The translations under genes and the position numbers were made by a program. 64,000 nucleotides of DNA, from assembly GCA_009763385.1 (NCBI GenBank), contig CM019823.1, positions 91,027,104-91,091,103 of the forward strand, in the 5' to 3' direction. This document shows, piece after piece, positions 53,421 through 64,000 of this stretch. Source of the DNA: Coix lacryma-jobi var. lacryma-jobi (taxonomy: Eukaryota; Streptophyta; Magnoliopsida; Poales; Poaceae). Numbering within the stretch: the stretch's first letter is position 1; each line of letters begins with the position of its first letter. The notes under the pieces were generated by a model, which worked only from the letters and a program-made list of their open reading frames with translations, had not been told where the DNA came from and made no database searches.

Positions 53421-54060
53421 AAAGGTAATTCCTTTTATCCCAACCGTGAGATGAATCTGTTAAGCGCGACCATGCACCCAGTGAGCTTCTGACATCCTTG
53501 ACTGAAGTAGGTGGCTTCATACTAGTGATAGCCTTAATCTGCTTTTGACTAGCCTCGATGCCTCGATGACTAACGAGGAAACCGAGTAATTGGCCTGAGG
53601 GTACTCCGAATACACAGTTTGTGGGGTTGAGTCTCCATTTGTAAGTGCGCGGTCGGGTAAAGGTTTCCTCTAGGTCTGATATGAGGGTAGTCGGATCCTA
53701 TGTTTTATCACTACGACATCAACGTAAGCTTCCGTGTTGCGGCCGATTTGGTCACTTAAGCAATCTTAGATAGCTCGCTGATAAGTGGCTCCTGCATTCT
53801 TCAATCCAAAAGACATGGTTTTATAATAGTAGGCACCGAAGGGAGTGATAAACGATGTCTTTGGTTGGTCTACTTCTTTGAGGGCGATCTGATGGTATCC
53901 TGAGTAAAAATCCAGAGAAGATAATAAAGCAGAACCTGCGGTGGCATCAACTCTTTGGTCTATCCTCGGTAATCTGAAAGGATCCTTCGGACAGTGATTG
54001 TTGAGGTCTGTGTAGTCGACACACATGCACCACTCTGCAGAGTTCTTCTTTTTACTAGTA
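53421..54060 (-). pseudogene. G3 reverse transcriptase, with altered active site
   Basis: CVDYTDLNNHCPKDPFRLPRID, LSSLDFYSGYHQIAL and TPFGAYYYKTMSFGLKNAGATY (about 54026-53766) are typical RT motifs. In the following frame the catalytic motif near 53730 reads YVDV instead of Y-x-D-D (second Asp replaced by Val). Stops lie near 53765 and 53400. Not active. Confidence 0.85.
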
Positions 54061-54311
54061 CTGGATTAGCTAGCCACTCAGGGTGGAGAATTTCTCTGAT
54101 GAACCCGGCTGCTAGCAATTTAGCTATTTCCTTCTTGATTGCCTCTTTCTTCTCTGGTGAGAATCGTCGTAGTCTTTGCTTGATGGGTCTGGAACCCCTC
54201 TTTTAACTCCAACTTGTGGTCAGCCAAGTTCCTTGGAACACCCGGCATGTCAGCCGGTTTCCAAGCAAATATGTCTTTGTTTGCTCTGAGGAACTTGGTG
54301 AGCGCGAGTTC

Positions 54312-55088
54312 CTATTCTTTGGATAGGTGAGCGCTGATAACCGCCATCTTTGAGGGATCGCCGGTTTCCAGGTCAATAGTTTTTGAAGAGACTTCCGCTG
54401 ATGGTTGGATAGTGCCTGCCCTCTTGGTTGAGATTTCTGAATCTCTAGTTTTGGCATTATGTACCATCTGCGCGAGTTCCTGTACTTCCAGGGCTAGTTG
54501 AGCTTTATCCGTAATTTGGACAGCTTCTGTGTCACATTCGAAGGATTGCTTCAAGTCTCCCTTGAATGTTAGAATACCTTTAGGACCCGGTATCTTCAGC
54601 AGAAGGTATGGATAGTGTGGCACTGCCATAAACTTGGCGATAGCTGGTCGTCCAAATATGGCGCGATATGATGATTCGAAGTCGGCTACATGGAAACTGA
54701 TGTACTCTGTTCGATAGTTGGCTAGAGTTCCAAAAGTGACGGGTAGTATTATCCTTCCGAGTGGTATAGCCGCATTTCCGGGTACTATGACGTAAAAGGG
54801 GGCACTTGATGGTGTGAGTTGAGTTGCTAGGGCCAAGTTCATCTTGCGTAGGGTGCTTGCGAAGATGACGTTGAGTCTTGCTCCTCCATCTATGAGTACT
54901 CTTCCCAATTTGTACCGGCGATAGTAGGATCCAGGACTAGAGGGTAATGCCCTGCATTGGAGACGTTGGTCCATTGGTCTGCTCGAGAGAATTGATCGGA
55001 TGCTCGGACCAATCAATATATCTGAGAGTTGCTGGTTCTGTAGACATAATTTCCCGCAAGGAAAGTTTCTGGAGACGCTTGCTATCAC
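54312..55088 (-). pseudogene. G3 aspartic protease region
   Basis: A 258-codon minus-strand frame has GRVLIDGGARLNVIFAS near 54900, the D-G-G protease motif of Tat-type elements, then ATQLTPSSAPFYVIVPG, FHVADFESSYRAIFGRPAIAKF and PYLLLKIPG. The C-terminal 80 residues are a linker to RT. Confidence 0.8.
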
Positions 55089-56100
55089 TGGTGGTTACTC
55101 CTCCAAATATGACATTGATAGTGCCTTTGGCCTGTTGGAAACCGCCAATGCCCTGCTGGGGATCTTCAGCTACATTCTTCCCTTTGTCTTTTTTGCTTTT
55201 GTTGAAGTTGGAGTTTAAACCTCGCTATTTAAGCTGTCGACAGTGCCTGGTCGGGTGTCCTCCTTTCGGATGAAAGGGGCATGGACCATCGAGAAGGTCG
55301 TCAAGGCTTGACGACTTGTTCCCTTTTTTCTAAGGTTCCATGGCTGCAACAGTGTTGTCCCCGGTTATCTTGCGGGTGTTTTGCTGAGCAGTCTGGATTC
55401 CTCTCTGGTTATTTCCTCGATCACCTTGTGTGTTCCTCTCAGGGAAGCGCTCCTGTGTGCGTTCTTCTGTTGCCATAATGTTGTTTACTGCCCAATGGAA
55501 CTCGTCAGTGGTGGTTGGTTCATGCTTGATGAAATCCTTCTAATTGTACCTTTCACAAATTCTTTTACCGAAAAGGTCGATTACTTCTCTATCTGTTATA
55601 TCTGAGACTGTGGAGCGGATCTCGGAGAAATGTCTGTAGTACTCTCGCATGGTCTCATTTTTCTGCTATTTGCAGGTTCTAAGCTTAGTCCGCGGGTCTG
55701 ATCTCTCGAGAACACCCGCAAAGTTTTTTATGAAAATGCGATGGAGTTGTTCCCAGGAATCGTTGGACTCTGGCTTAAGTCTTTCGAACCATGCAAGAGG
55801 CATCATTTCTAGAGCCATGGGGAGGAAAAATGCTTTGACATCGTTGCTTCCGCCTGCTAGCTCGACTGCTTGAGCATATATTCTGAGCCACCGCTTAGGT
55901 TCTGTTTTCCCATCATACTTAGAGTAGTTCCCGGGTTTAAACTTGCATGGAAACGGGACTGCTCGAAGCCTCTGGGAAAAATAGGAGAAGCGATCGTCTG
56001 CATCCGATGCTAAATTGTCGACTCCTCGATACGATGATTCGGCTCCTCCTTCTGCTTGGTCAGGTACTCGGTCGCCCATGCGACTCCTGGCCGGGACCCG
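55089..56100 (-). pseudogene. G3 gag domain and zinc-knuckle-like motif
   Basis: Residues FKPGNYSKYDGKTEPKRWL, AFFLPMALEMMPLAWFERL and WEQLHRIFIKNF (56079-55666) mark a Retrotrans_gag domain. Downstream near 55275-55235 a CPFHPKGGHPTRHC motif resembles the variant zinc knuckle of Tat gag. Frames are interrupted between. Confidence 0.75.
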
Positions 56101-57251
56101 GCCGAGCCGCTCATGAATAGGTCATCTCTGGCATGGGTGAGATGAGTCTTGGTCATCAGCTAAAGACTCAAGGTTCTGACCTTTGAGCTGTAGCGCGGTA
56201 GTCTGAAGCATGATCAATCGTCGTTCTTCTTTAGGTGTATGGTTGTCCTTAGCTCCCATCTCTGTAGCTAAGGCCATAATGTTTTGGTAGGGTGTCTGAT
56301 ATACTTTATGACCAGCAACCCTCATGAATTCAGGTTCGAGCTTGCGTGAGCAGTCGGCTCGTCGTCGATTGCGATCGTCTTGAGACTGAATTTCCTAGTC
56401 ACGTTGATTACAAGCTTGACGCTCGGCTTCCTCTTCCTAACGCCTTCGATTATTATATTCTTCTAGCCACACGTGGTAGCACTCCTTAGCCTCCTTACGA
56501 TGAGTTGCTCGCCTTCTACGAGCGTCTTTGGCTGGATTCCTCCTTAGTCTTTCTACCTTTAAGGTCTCGGTTTCACCAGGTTCTTCTAGATCGTCATCAG
56601 ATATCATACTCAAGGTTTCATCATCTCTGAAGACGTCTGGAGGAGTCGGAGGTCGTAGAGATGACTGGTGTCCTGCCATGAAGGCTTCGCGAGTGTAGCC
56701 TTGGTTGGTTGATCCCGGTGTAACCGATTCCAAGGTAGAAGCATTGAGATTAGCTCTGTTGAGGTATCGTGCTCCTCAAAAGGGAGTTGATGTCCATATT
56801 GGTAAGGGAGTTGTTGGTCGATTGTGCCAACCAACCTAGCCGGGGCGGGTTGTATTGGCCAACGGACGATGTTACCTTCCTCGGTTGAACTGAAAATGAG
56901 TCCCTGTTGGGCTCTAGTCAGAGGGATCTGTTGAAGCTTTTGGAAATTTGAACCAATCAACTCTTGGAAGTTTTTAGCTGAGTTATGCAGTACAAAGGGA
57001 ATACAATGTCTAGAATCCGAGTCCTTTCCGGACAGAGAGTTTGTGTCCGGGTAGGAGTCGGATAATTCAGCTTGATCCCTAGATTTTTGCGACTCTTGGA
57101 TTGTTAGGTTTTCCGAGTCCCAGGTGAGATGGTCTATCTTTGGCGTGGCTTGCGCTTCTGATTCAGGTTGAAGGTGTCGATGCAGCTTTCCTTGATCATC
57201 CGCGATGCAAGTCCATGAGCCAAAAATGAAAATTGATCCCGCCGAGAACAT
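56101..57251 (-). pseudogene. G3 gag N-terminal region
   Basis: Several partial frames (57251-56610, 56733-56437, 56325-56122). The first ATG at 57251 follows the primer site by about 45 bp. The 56733-56437 part is acidic then Arg-rich (RRRRATHRKEAKE). It precedes the gag domain and is Gln/Arg-rich and low in conservation. No separate function is claimed. Confidence 0.55.
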
Positions 57252-57295
57252 GTTGAAGCGGTTTGTCGAGCTCTTGATCGTGGAAACACCGAGAG

Positions 57296-57313
57296 CCCCT
57301 ACCTGTCATGCCA
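57296..57313 (-). promoter_or_regulatory. G3 primer-binding site (degenerate)
   Basis: On the minus strand TGGCATGACAGGTAGGGG, two bases after LTR end CACCGACA. The form resembles the Tat-type site with CpG-to-TpG/CpA changes. Confidence 0.6.
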
Positions 57314-57315
57314 GC

Positions 57316-57510
57316 TGTCGGTGCTTATTAACCGGCAACTCGTCTTGGGGATTCCCAGACGATTTGTTCGGTGGGGATCAGCGTTAGTAGAACTCGGCGA
57401 GTACACAGGGATAGTGATTTATACTGGTTTAGTCCGCTTAATAGCATAATACCTTACGTCCTGTGGCGACGTGTGTCTTGTGTTATAATCTGAGATTCAA
57501 TGATAGGGGT
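57316..57510 (-). repeat. G3 5' LTR stub (195 bp)
   Basis: Only the 3' end of the LTR (minus strand, ending CACCGACA at 57316) remains before the G4 LTR starts at 57511. The rest is expected beyond the far end of G4, outside the window. Confidence 0.6.
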
Positions 57511-60500
57511 TGTAACAGAACCAACCAATTTGCACCAGATTAAGCACTGAAAACCTCTGCTCTCGCAGAAATCATCGAGTACTTAAGCTCGTACAAACCC
57601 GGTAGTCCGGAAATCTCGAGGGATTTCAAATCATTCAACGACATCCAGCCAAGATCGTACTTGTTCCACGAATATGCTCACGGGTTACATCATAGTTACA
57701 TAAAGTTCAAATTACATCGGAGTACAAAATAATATTACAAACCATAGTTTTGATAGTAGTAGCGGAAGCAACATAGTCTTTAAAACATATGTTTGGATGA
57801 TCAGAAATACGGTGCCATCAGTTGACCGGGTCCACAAAAGCAACGGACGAGATAAGTATTGACCATGCCCTTGGTCTAGTCATCACCCGTTACCGGGTAC
57901 AAGCAGTTCTCGCAGTAGCCATAAAAGCACTGGCCATCTGCAACAACAAGGGAAATAAACCCTGAGTACGAGAAGGTACTCAGCTAGACTTACCTGACAA
58001 AATCAGAAATAATGAGACACCAAGGATCATGTAGGCTATATAAGTGGGGTTGGCTGTACATACTCCTTTGCATGAAAGCTTTAGTACTAAAACTCAGTTT
58101 CAGATGTTGGCAATTGCTTTTAGTCATTAACTCTACCTTACTAGATTTGCACCTGTACTAAACAAGCACTTGCTAATTAATCAATCAAGAGTGACTATTT
58201 CATCAATAGCCTTTCAGATTCCTTAACCATTTTAGTTCCATAAGTTCTACGGGAGATGATCTAAAGTCAACTGCTCACTGTCCAGGAGCGATGGCGATTA
58301 TAATCGATTCCTACCCAGCTGGGGATAAAATGTCTCACACTCGCCCGGCACATTCCGGCTACGGCAGTCGTAAGCTACCAGTCAGGGGATTCGAGAACAC
58401 AATGCGCGGGACGGCCATGGGCCCTTCTACACCGGGGGTTATCTCAGTGCCAGGTCGCTCAATCTATAACTGCCCACGGTCATGCCAGGTCGATCAGGCC
58501 CTGCCTGCCCTCGGACCATGCCAAGTTGATCAGAATAGTTGCCCACGGTACAGCTGAGGCCCTGGGTGTTAGGCGTCAACATCTCCATCACCGGCTCGAA
58601 TAACCTTACTCGGCTTCGCGGGAGGTACTCAAACCTACTCCGTTAAGTGATCGACGCGTTCAATTTGACTGAAGTTACATTCCCGAACGGGTCCTAGGCG
58701 ACACAGACGGGAGACTACTAGCACACAGAACCCATGTCCTGCTGCTCTTACATCCCGCCTCCATCTCAGATTAATTATCACATGGTTATCTCATGATAGC
58801 ACAGGCTAAACATGATCAGTATCCACCTATTGCGGGAGACAGGAAATCACCCGACTTTTACCGGTCTAAGCAGGGCTAAGCATATAACGAGCCTAGACCT
58901 AAACAGGGATATCAAGATATATTGCAGGTGGACAAGGATAAGTAATAATGCATCAACGGTAGCAATTAATTCCTATAACCTAATGCAACATCCATCATCA
59001 GGTTAATTGTAAAGCATTTGCAAACCGTAGGAGTTAGAATGCTCCGGGGCTTGCCTTGCTCAAAGTCCGACGGACGGTGGTCGCGGCACTCTGGTAGCTC
59101 GTCGGCGTCTGTCCCTCCGGCTTCCTCTGTCCGGTTCTCCTCCGGACTGGGTTCTTCCGGTGTCGACTGGGTCTGGATCTCCTCCGCTGACCCTGTATGA
59201 TGCATAATGTGCATGAATAGGATGAATGCACATAGAATGCATATGTGATGCACATGATCAACAGCAATCAGGGGATAAGCACATGTCATCTACTGCATTC
59301 TCTTCAACAAGGTAGTCAACATTATCCCAACTATTTAACCTATCATAATCAACTTGTTAAGCTATGTTGTCGCCACATCAAAGTTTATTTAACGAGTTTA
59401 TTACCTTCTAAATACTACTGAAATAAATCTATTTAAACATGCTTAAAACAGCAAACCATTCTAGACGGCTTCAGAAAAATCTACAAAAATTACTAGAAGT
59501 TAACAACACTCAAACTAGTTCTCTGTCAAATTTTCAACCCATTTGGACTTAAACTCTATCCCCTATGAAAAAGACAAATTCTACCGTGGAAAGGTGCTTT
59601 GAACTACACACCCTAGCCAAAAGTGTCAAACAACAGATTTCATAATTTTCTTCTGAACTTCTTAGCACAAGAGCAGTCAGCAAAATTTACCAAGTCATAC
59701 TCTTCATATTTTAATTACTACAAAATAAACAAGAAAGCAGCATTTAAACATTTTAATTACTACTGCCCAAATAATTCACAGAACAACCTTATATTATATT
59801 TTTCCTGAAACTATATATCCATACAAACCTAACAAAACTAGAATCACATTTTTCTGACTTATACATAATTAGTTATGCATTTTCCAAGTTAACAACACTT
59901 TTCTAACTTAAGTAAATCTACACAAAATATCACCAATAATGCATTTAATATTTTTCACAGATAGATCTAATCATGCTGAACACAACAAATTTGTTTCACA
60001 TGATTTGGACTTAAATGAGCCTTGTAGGAATTTTGAAGCATTTATATAAATTCTGCAAAACTTATTTAAAAGAAAACTTGACCTAAAACGCTACGGACAC
60101 CAACTTGACTCAGCCGAGGCCTGAGGCAAACGCTCGGCACACCCGGCTATCCGAGCCTCACTGCACACAGACTTCCCTTTTTCTCTCGTACTCACTCCTT
60201 CTCTGCGGTCGAGGCCCACTAGACAGGCGACCAAGTTACCGAGGCCAGGCTCGGCACGTTACCGCGCGAGGCCAGGCTCGGCGGTCAACGACGGACTTTG
60301 GCACCGTCGCTGTTGACCGGCCCTAGCTCACCGGCGGTGAGGCTTTTGGCGACGTCGAGGCTACCACTGGACGGGGTTGCGAGACGAACACGACTGACTG
60401 ACTTGCCGAGCCAGAGGGATACCGGAGCAAGCTCGACGGCAGCCATGGGAGTGGCGGCTCTGCGGCTCGGCGGTGAAGCTCTTCCCGGTGAGCTTGAGAC

Positions 60501-61739
60501 TCGGCGAGACTAATACTAGCCCAAGCACGTCCTAAGCGACCTATTGGAGCAACTTTCGGGCCTCGGCATCCTCGGCATTGCTCGGCGCCATGCGCGGCGG
60601 CGGTCCACGGCAGACACGGCGCGACTGGGCCCTGATCCGGCGAACTCAAGGCACGAGAGAGGTCTCCATCTGACCCTAAGCTACTATGGAGGTGGGAAGG
60701 TAAGAACTGGGCTCGGATTGGGGTGGTTTGGCCGGAGATGGCCGGTTCACGTGAAGGTCACGGCGGCGGCCATGGCGGAAGCTTGAGGATAGCATCCGCT
60801 GTTCCGGCGGCCAGAGAGGGAGAGAGGGGAAACCAACCCTTGCCGGAGAAAGAGGAGATCAGGGCGGAGAGACTGGCGAGAGGAATTGGACAGCGGTGAA
60901 CGGTGGAGCGAGAAATTGCTCGCCGGAGTTCGGCGGCAAATGGCGGTTGGCGAACTGGAGAAGATGGTGGAGTGGCTGGCGAGCTTGAGCGAGTGAGTGA
61001 GCGTGCAGAGCACGAGCGCGGAGTGGAGAGGATGCAAGAGAGCGGGGAGGCGCAGGTGCATTGCACCTGGCGGTTGCCGTCGGGGAGGAGCTCCCGACCG
61101 GCGCGGCGGCGTCAGACATCGCGCGACACGCGGGAGCGAGGACGGGGTGCATGGGGCGACGTGGCGCTTGCTGTGCAAACCACGGGCGGCGAAGTCGGTG
61201 GTTTGGCCGGCCGGCGAGGCGGTCTCGCGGCGGCGAGGCGGTTTCTGCCGGCGCGGAGGTGAGCGGCGCGCGCGCGGGGGAGAGAGAGGGGCTGACAGGG
61301 GGTCCCACTGGGGTTTAAACTAATGAAGTTTGGTTTTAAACTTTGATGCTCTATAACTCCTAAACTAAGCCGAATTAGGAGAAGATCCTAAAAGCAAAGT
61401 TGCTTAGAATTTTATAAGGAACAAATCATCTTTAAGGCTCCAGTCCAAATTCTGCTTAGAAAAAGAAATTTAGTGCTAAACCATTTTTCTAATGCAAGAA
61501 ATCATAATTAAAAGCTTTTTCTGAGAAAGTGCTTTAAAGCAAAGTTGTTCCTTTCATCAAGATCTACAACTTTGTTATAAGGCACTTGGTCAGAAATAGA
61601 AAGCATAAAAAGGTTACACTAGAGACCAAACAAGGACTTAAGCACTTCAACAAACATATGCACATGAAAAGATGAGATGCTATGCTTATGCCATGACAAT
61701 TATGCAGTTTAAGAAATGCTTAACACCTAGGGTGTTACA
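57511..61739 (-). repeat. G4 3' LTR
   Basis: About 4229 bp; on the minus strand it begins TGTAACACCCTAGGTGTTA (61739) and is taken to end ...CTGTTACA at 57511. Organisation parallels G1: terminal hairpin, AT-rich part with CAAAGTTG...CAACTTTG (61540-61574), GC-rich block (about 60100-61320), AT-rich middle, and a 3' part that keeps the GTACT-CAGGGTT block (about 57955-57985). The inner boundary is clear; the outer one at 57511 is inferred from the inverted ends and from the loss of G3 sequence. Confidence 0.75.
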
Positions 61740-61740
61740 T

Positions 61741-61752
61741 CCCTCCCCTCCT
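61741..61752 (-). promoter_or_regulatory. G4 polypurine tract
   Basis: On the minus strand AAGGAGGGGAGGG precedes the LTR start; it matches the position of the G1 tract. Confidence 0.8.
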
Positions 61753-61762
61753 TAAAGAAATC

Positions 61763-62848
61763 TCATCCCAAGATTTGGATTACGAACCATTGCTTATAAA
61801 AGTGTGGGTACACCTCCTTTAGATAGTCATCCGTCTCCCAAGTAGCATCTCGATCATCTTGCTCACTCCAAGATACCTTATATTGCTTCACAACTCTTCC
61901 GCGAGTTACTCTCTCTTTCTCATCGAGCACTCGATAAGGCTTCACTGAGTAGGTGAGGTCGGATTGCAACTTGATACGGGCTGGTTGTACTCTCTTCTGG
62001 TACTCGAAGACATTTCTTAATTGTGACACATGGAATACAGGGAATATAGCCTTTAAATGTTCTGGTAATTGCAAACGATAAGCCACTTCTCCCCTCCTTT
62101 GCACTATCCGATAGGGTCCCACAAACCTTGGTGCTAACTTCCTCTTAACTCCAAAACGTTTTACACCCTTCATTGGTGAAACCTTCAAATAGACATAGTC
62201 ACCAACATTGAATTCAAGTGGTTTCCTTCGTTTATCAGCATAGCTTTTCTGGCGAGATTGTGCAGACGCGATATGTTGCTGAATCGTTCTAACTTGTTCT
62301 TCTGCTTCTTTAACAAAGTCAATACCATAGTACCGACGTTCCCCTGGTTCTACCCAGTTTATCGGTGTTCTGCATCTTCTACCATACAGAGCTTCAAAAG
62401 GAGCCATCTGTATACTTTCTTGATAACTATTGTTGTAGGCAAACTCTGCTAATGGTAACCATTTTTCCCAAGAACCTTTTGCTGATAAAACACATGCTCT
62501 TAACATATCCTCTAGAACTTGATTCACTCTCTCTGTCTACCCTGATGTTTGCGGATGATAGGCTGAGCTTCGGACTAAATCCGTGCCTAACTCCTTCTGC
62601 AACTTTTCCCAAAACGGTGCAGTAAACTGTGGTTCGCAATCAGAGACTATAACCTTTGGTAAACTGTGCAGTCGCACAATCTGACTTATGTAGATCTCTG
62701 CATAATCTGGGGCCTTATAGTTGGTCTTGACTGGAATGAAATGTGCGGTCTTTGTGAGACGATCCACAATTACCCAAATTGAATCATTACCTTCTGAGTC
62801 GTGGGTAAACCAACAATGAAATCCATACTCACTTCTTCCCACTTCCAT
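61763..62848 (-). pseudogene. G4 integrase core and chromodomain, with in-frame TAG
   Basis: Minus strand from 62848: SIWVIVDRLTKTAHFIPVKTNY, VIVSDCEPQF (catalytic Asp present; the usual basic residue after it is Cys), SSAYHPQTSG, then a TAG at 62537-62539 where Gln is expected, then TERVNQVLEDMLRAC. It continues with YGRRCRTP, VGDYVYLKVSP, FHVSQLRN and a chromodomain (YRVLDEKERVTRG, VSWSEQDDRDATWET) to about 61763. Similar in layout to G1 integrase. Confidence 0.88.
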
Positions 62849-63407
62849 TCAGGTATAGCTAATGGCTGAAGCATTCCAGCTGGTTTCAAATGAATAGCTT
62901 TACTCGACAACACGTGTCACACCTTGCAACATAAGCAGCAATTTCTTTCTTCATTTGGTCCACCAAAATCTCGGGCGCAAATCTTGGTACATTTTTGTAC
63001 TTCAGGATGAATAGATAATTGGGACAAATGTGCTTCATCCATGATCCGATTCCTGAGTTCTCTATCCTTAGGCACCACTAATCGCTGGTTAAACCATAGA
63101 ACTCCATTTTCGTCAACTCGAAAATGCTTATCGGCCTCTTTTCATCCTTGAGCCTTTCCTTAATATGATAGATCCCTTTATCAGTTTTCTGGCCTTCTAT
63201 AATTGGTCAACTAACACATTGCGCAACTCTAAATCATGTAGCACTGCAGCATGTGTTAAGCTGAACTCATCTCTGGTAGAAGCTTCATAGCATTACAGTG
63301 TGATTTCCGGCTCAGAGCATCGGCCACGACATTTGCCTTGCCTGGATGATAGTGAATTTGAAGATTATAGTCCTTAATCAATTCCAGCCATCTTCTTTGC
63401 CTCATAT
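62849..63407 (-). pseudogene. G4 integrase zinc-finger region and RNase H-integrase linker, decayed
   Basis: No long frame is left, but minus-strand segments DEAHLSQLSIHP (about 63040-63005) and C..C pairs near 62910 match the HHCC integrase zinc region. Several indels break it. Confidence 0.6.
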
Positions 63408-63662
63408 TCAGTTCTGCTTGCGTGAAAATATATTAAGACTCTTGTGGTCGGTGTACATATTGCAGACATTCCCAAGTAGATAGTGTCTCCAAATCTTCAA
63501 CGCATGTACAACGGCTGCTAATTCCAGATCGTGAGTTGGGTAATTCACTTCATGCTTTCGCAATTGCCGCGAAGCATACGCAATCACTCTGCTGTCTTGC
63601 ATGAGAACACAACCTAGGCCTACCTTTGACGCATCAAAAGACATCAAAGGGTTTCTCAACAT
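63408..63662 (-). pseudogene. G4 RNase H
   Basis: Minus strand SFDASKVGLGCVLMQ (catalytic Asp), VIAYASRQLRKHEVNYPTHDLELAAVV, MYTDHKSL. Near-identical motif order to G1. It is separated from the RT part by a frameshift at about 63650. Confidence 0.85.
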
Positions 63663-64000
63663 CCGGTTGAGCTAAAACAGGAGCAGTGGTCAACAGCTTC
63701 CGCAAGGTACGGAAAGCAGTTTCGCACTTCTCGGTCCATTCAAATTTCTGATTCTTTTGCAACAAACTGGTCATTGGCTTTGCAATCTTGGAGAATTCTG
63801 TAATAAAACAGCGGTAATATCCTGCTAAGCCCAAGAAACTACGAATCTCACCAACTGAAGTAGGAGCTTTCCAGTCCATTACTTCCTGTACTTTGCTAGG
63901 GTCAACTGAAATTCCTTCTTCTGACAGAATATGACCAAGAAATTGTACTTTCCTCATCCAAAACTCGCACTTGCTGAATTTAGCATAGAGCTTGTGTTCC
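63634..64000 (-). pseudogene. G4 reverse transcriptase, C-terminal part (runs off window)
   Basis: Minus strand YAKFSKCEFWMRKVQFLGHILSEEGISVDPSKV, FLGLAGYYRCFI and LLTTAPVLAQPDVEKPFDV match the RT thumb and connection. The catalytic palm lies beyond base 64000. Confidence 0.85.

Larger units (their letters stand above)
52950..57510 (-). mobile_element. G3: Tat-like Ty3/gypsy element, decayed and truncated
   Basis: Minus-strand order: LTR stub (57316-57510), primer site (57296-57313), gag, protease, RT, RNase H, cut at 52950 by the C1 LTR end. Integrase and 3' LTR are not in the window. RNase H and RT resemble the Tat (RIRE2/Grande) branch. Several stops, frameshifts and a changed RT active site show it is dead. 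It appears to be the oldest element of the stack. Confidence 0.8.
57511..64000 (-). mobile_element. G4: second Tekay-like chromovirus, partial
   Basis: Minus strand: 3' LTR (57511-61739), polypurine tract (61741-61752), integrase with chromodomain, RNase H and the end of RT, running off the window. Its proteins are related to G1 but its LTR is a different family. It carries an in-frame stop in integrase. The left junction interrupts the G3 LTR. Confidence 0.85.

Noticed and set aside
60903..61308. Several overlapping ORFs in a GC-rich block
   Set aside because: They are open on both strands in all frames because of high GC content and lie within the G4 LTR.

Overview
The window looks like intergenic DNA from a large plant genome, most likely a grass. 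I found no host gene, rRNA, tRNA gene or CRISPR array. Nearly every base can be assigned to LTR retrotransposons stacked inside one another. The family types (Athila-like, Tekay-like chromovirus, Tat-like, Sirevirus-like Ty1/copia) and the GC-rich LTR blocks fit a grass, but species is not resolved. Assignments rest on reading domains, LTR ends, primer sites and target duplications by eye.

Layout. 1-4278: 3' end of an Athila-like Ty3/gypsy element (ORF, hairpin plus polypurine tract, one LTR), followed unexpectedly by a primer-binding site. 4279-52949: remains of a minus-strand Sirevirus-like copia, C1, torn apart by later insertions. These are: G1 (7147-32676, + strand, Tekay-like chromovirus, TSD ATGAG) in C1 gag; C2 (20811-32466, + strand, near full-length Sirevirus-like copia) inside the 3' LTR of G1; L1 (34123-41600, minus strand, non-coding Tat-like element, TSD GTTAT) in the C1 LTR; and C3 (41966-52561, + strand, Sirevirus-like, gag only, TSD AAACC) also in the C1 LTR. 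52950-57510: G3, a decayed minus-strand Tat-like gypsy that C1 abuts and probably entered. 57511-64000: G4, a second Tekay-like chromovirus, minus strand, next to the stub of the G3 LTR and running off the window.

Order of events inferred from nesting: G3, then C1 in G3, then G1, L1 and C3 in C1, then C2 in G1; G4 in G3 separately. The C2 and C3 families share a 3' non-coding domain. C3 keeps the gag end, the last codons of the RNase H reading frame and that domain, so it looks like a pol-deleted partner that would need enzymes from an autonomous relative.

The most notable signals are: (1) an extra ORF upstream of G1 gag whose N-terminus matches the histone H3 tail around the ARKS motif and whose C-terminus is strongly acidic, in an element that also carries an integrase chromodomain; (2) two separate families of repeated hairpins in Sirevirus-like elements, one in the LTRs and one before the polypurine tract, whose stems change on both sides together; (3) copies of the LTR/primer-site junction motif scattered in the 3' non-coding domain; (4) a 168-bp, roughly nucleosome-length tandem repeat in the G1 LTR. 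Most reading frames are broken by single-base indels, many of which may be assembly errors.
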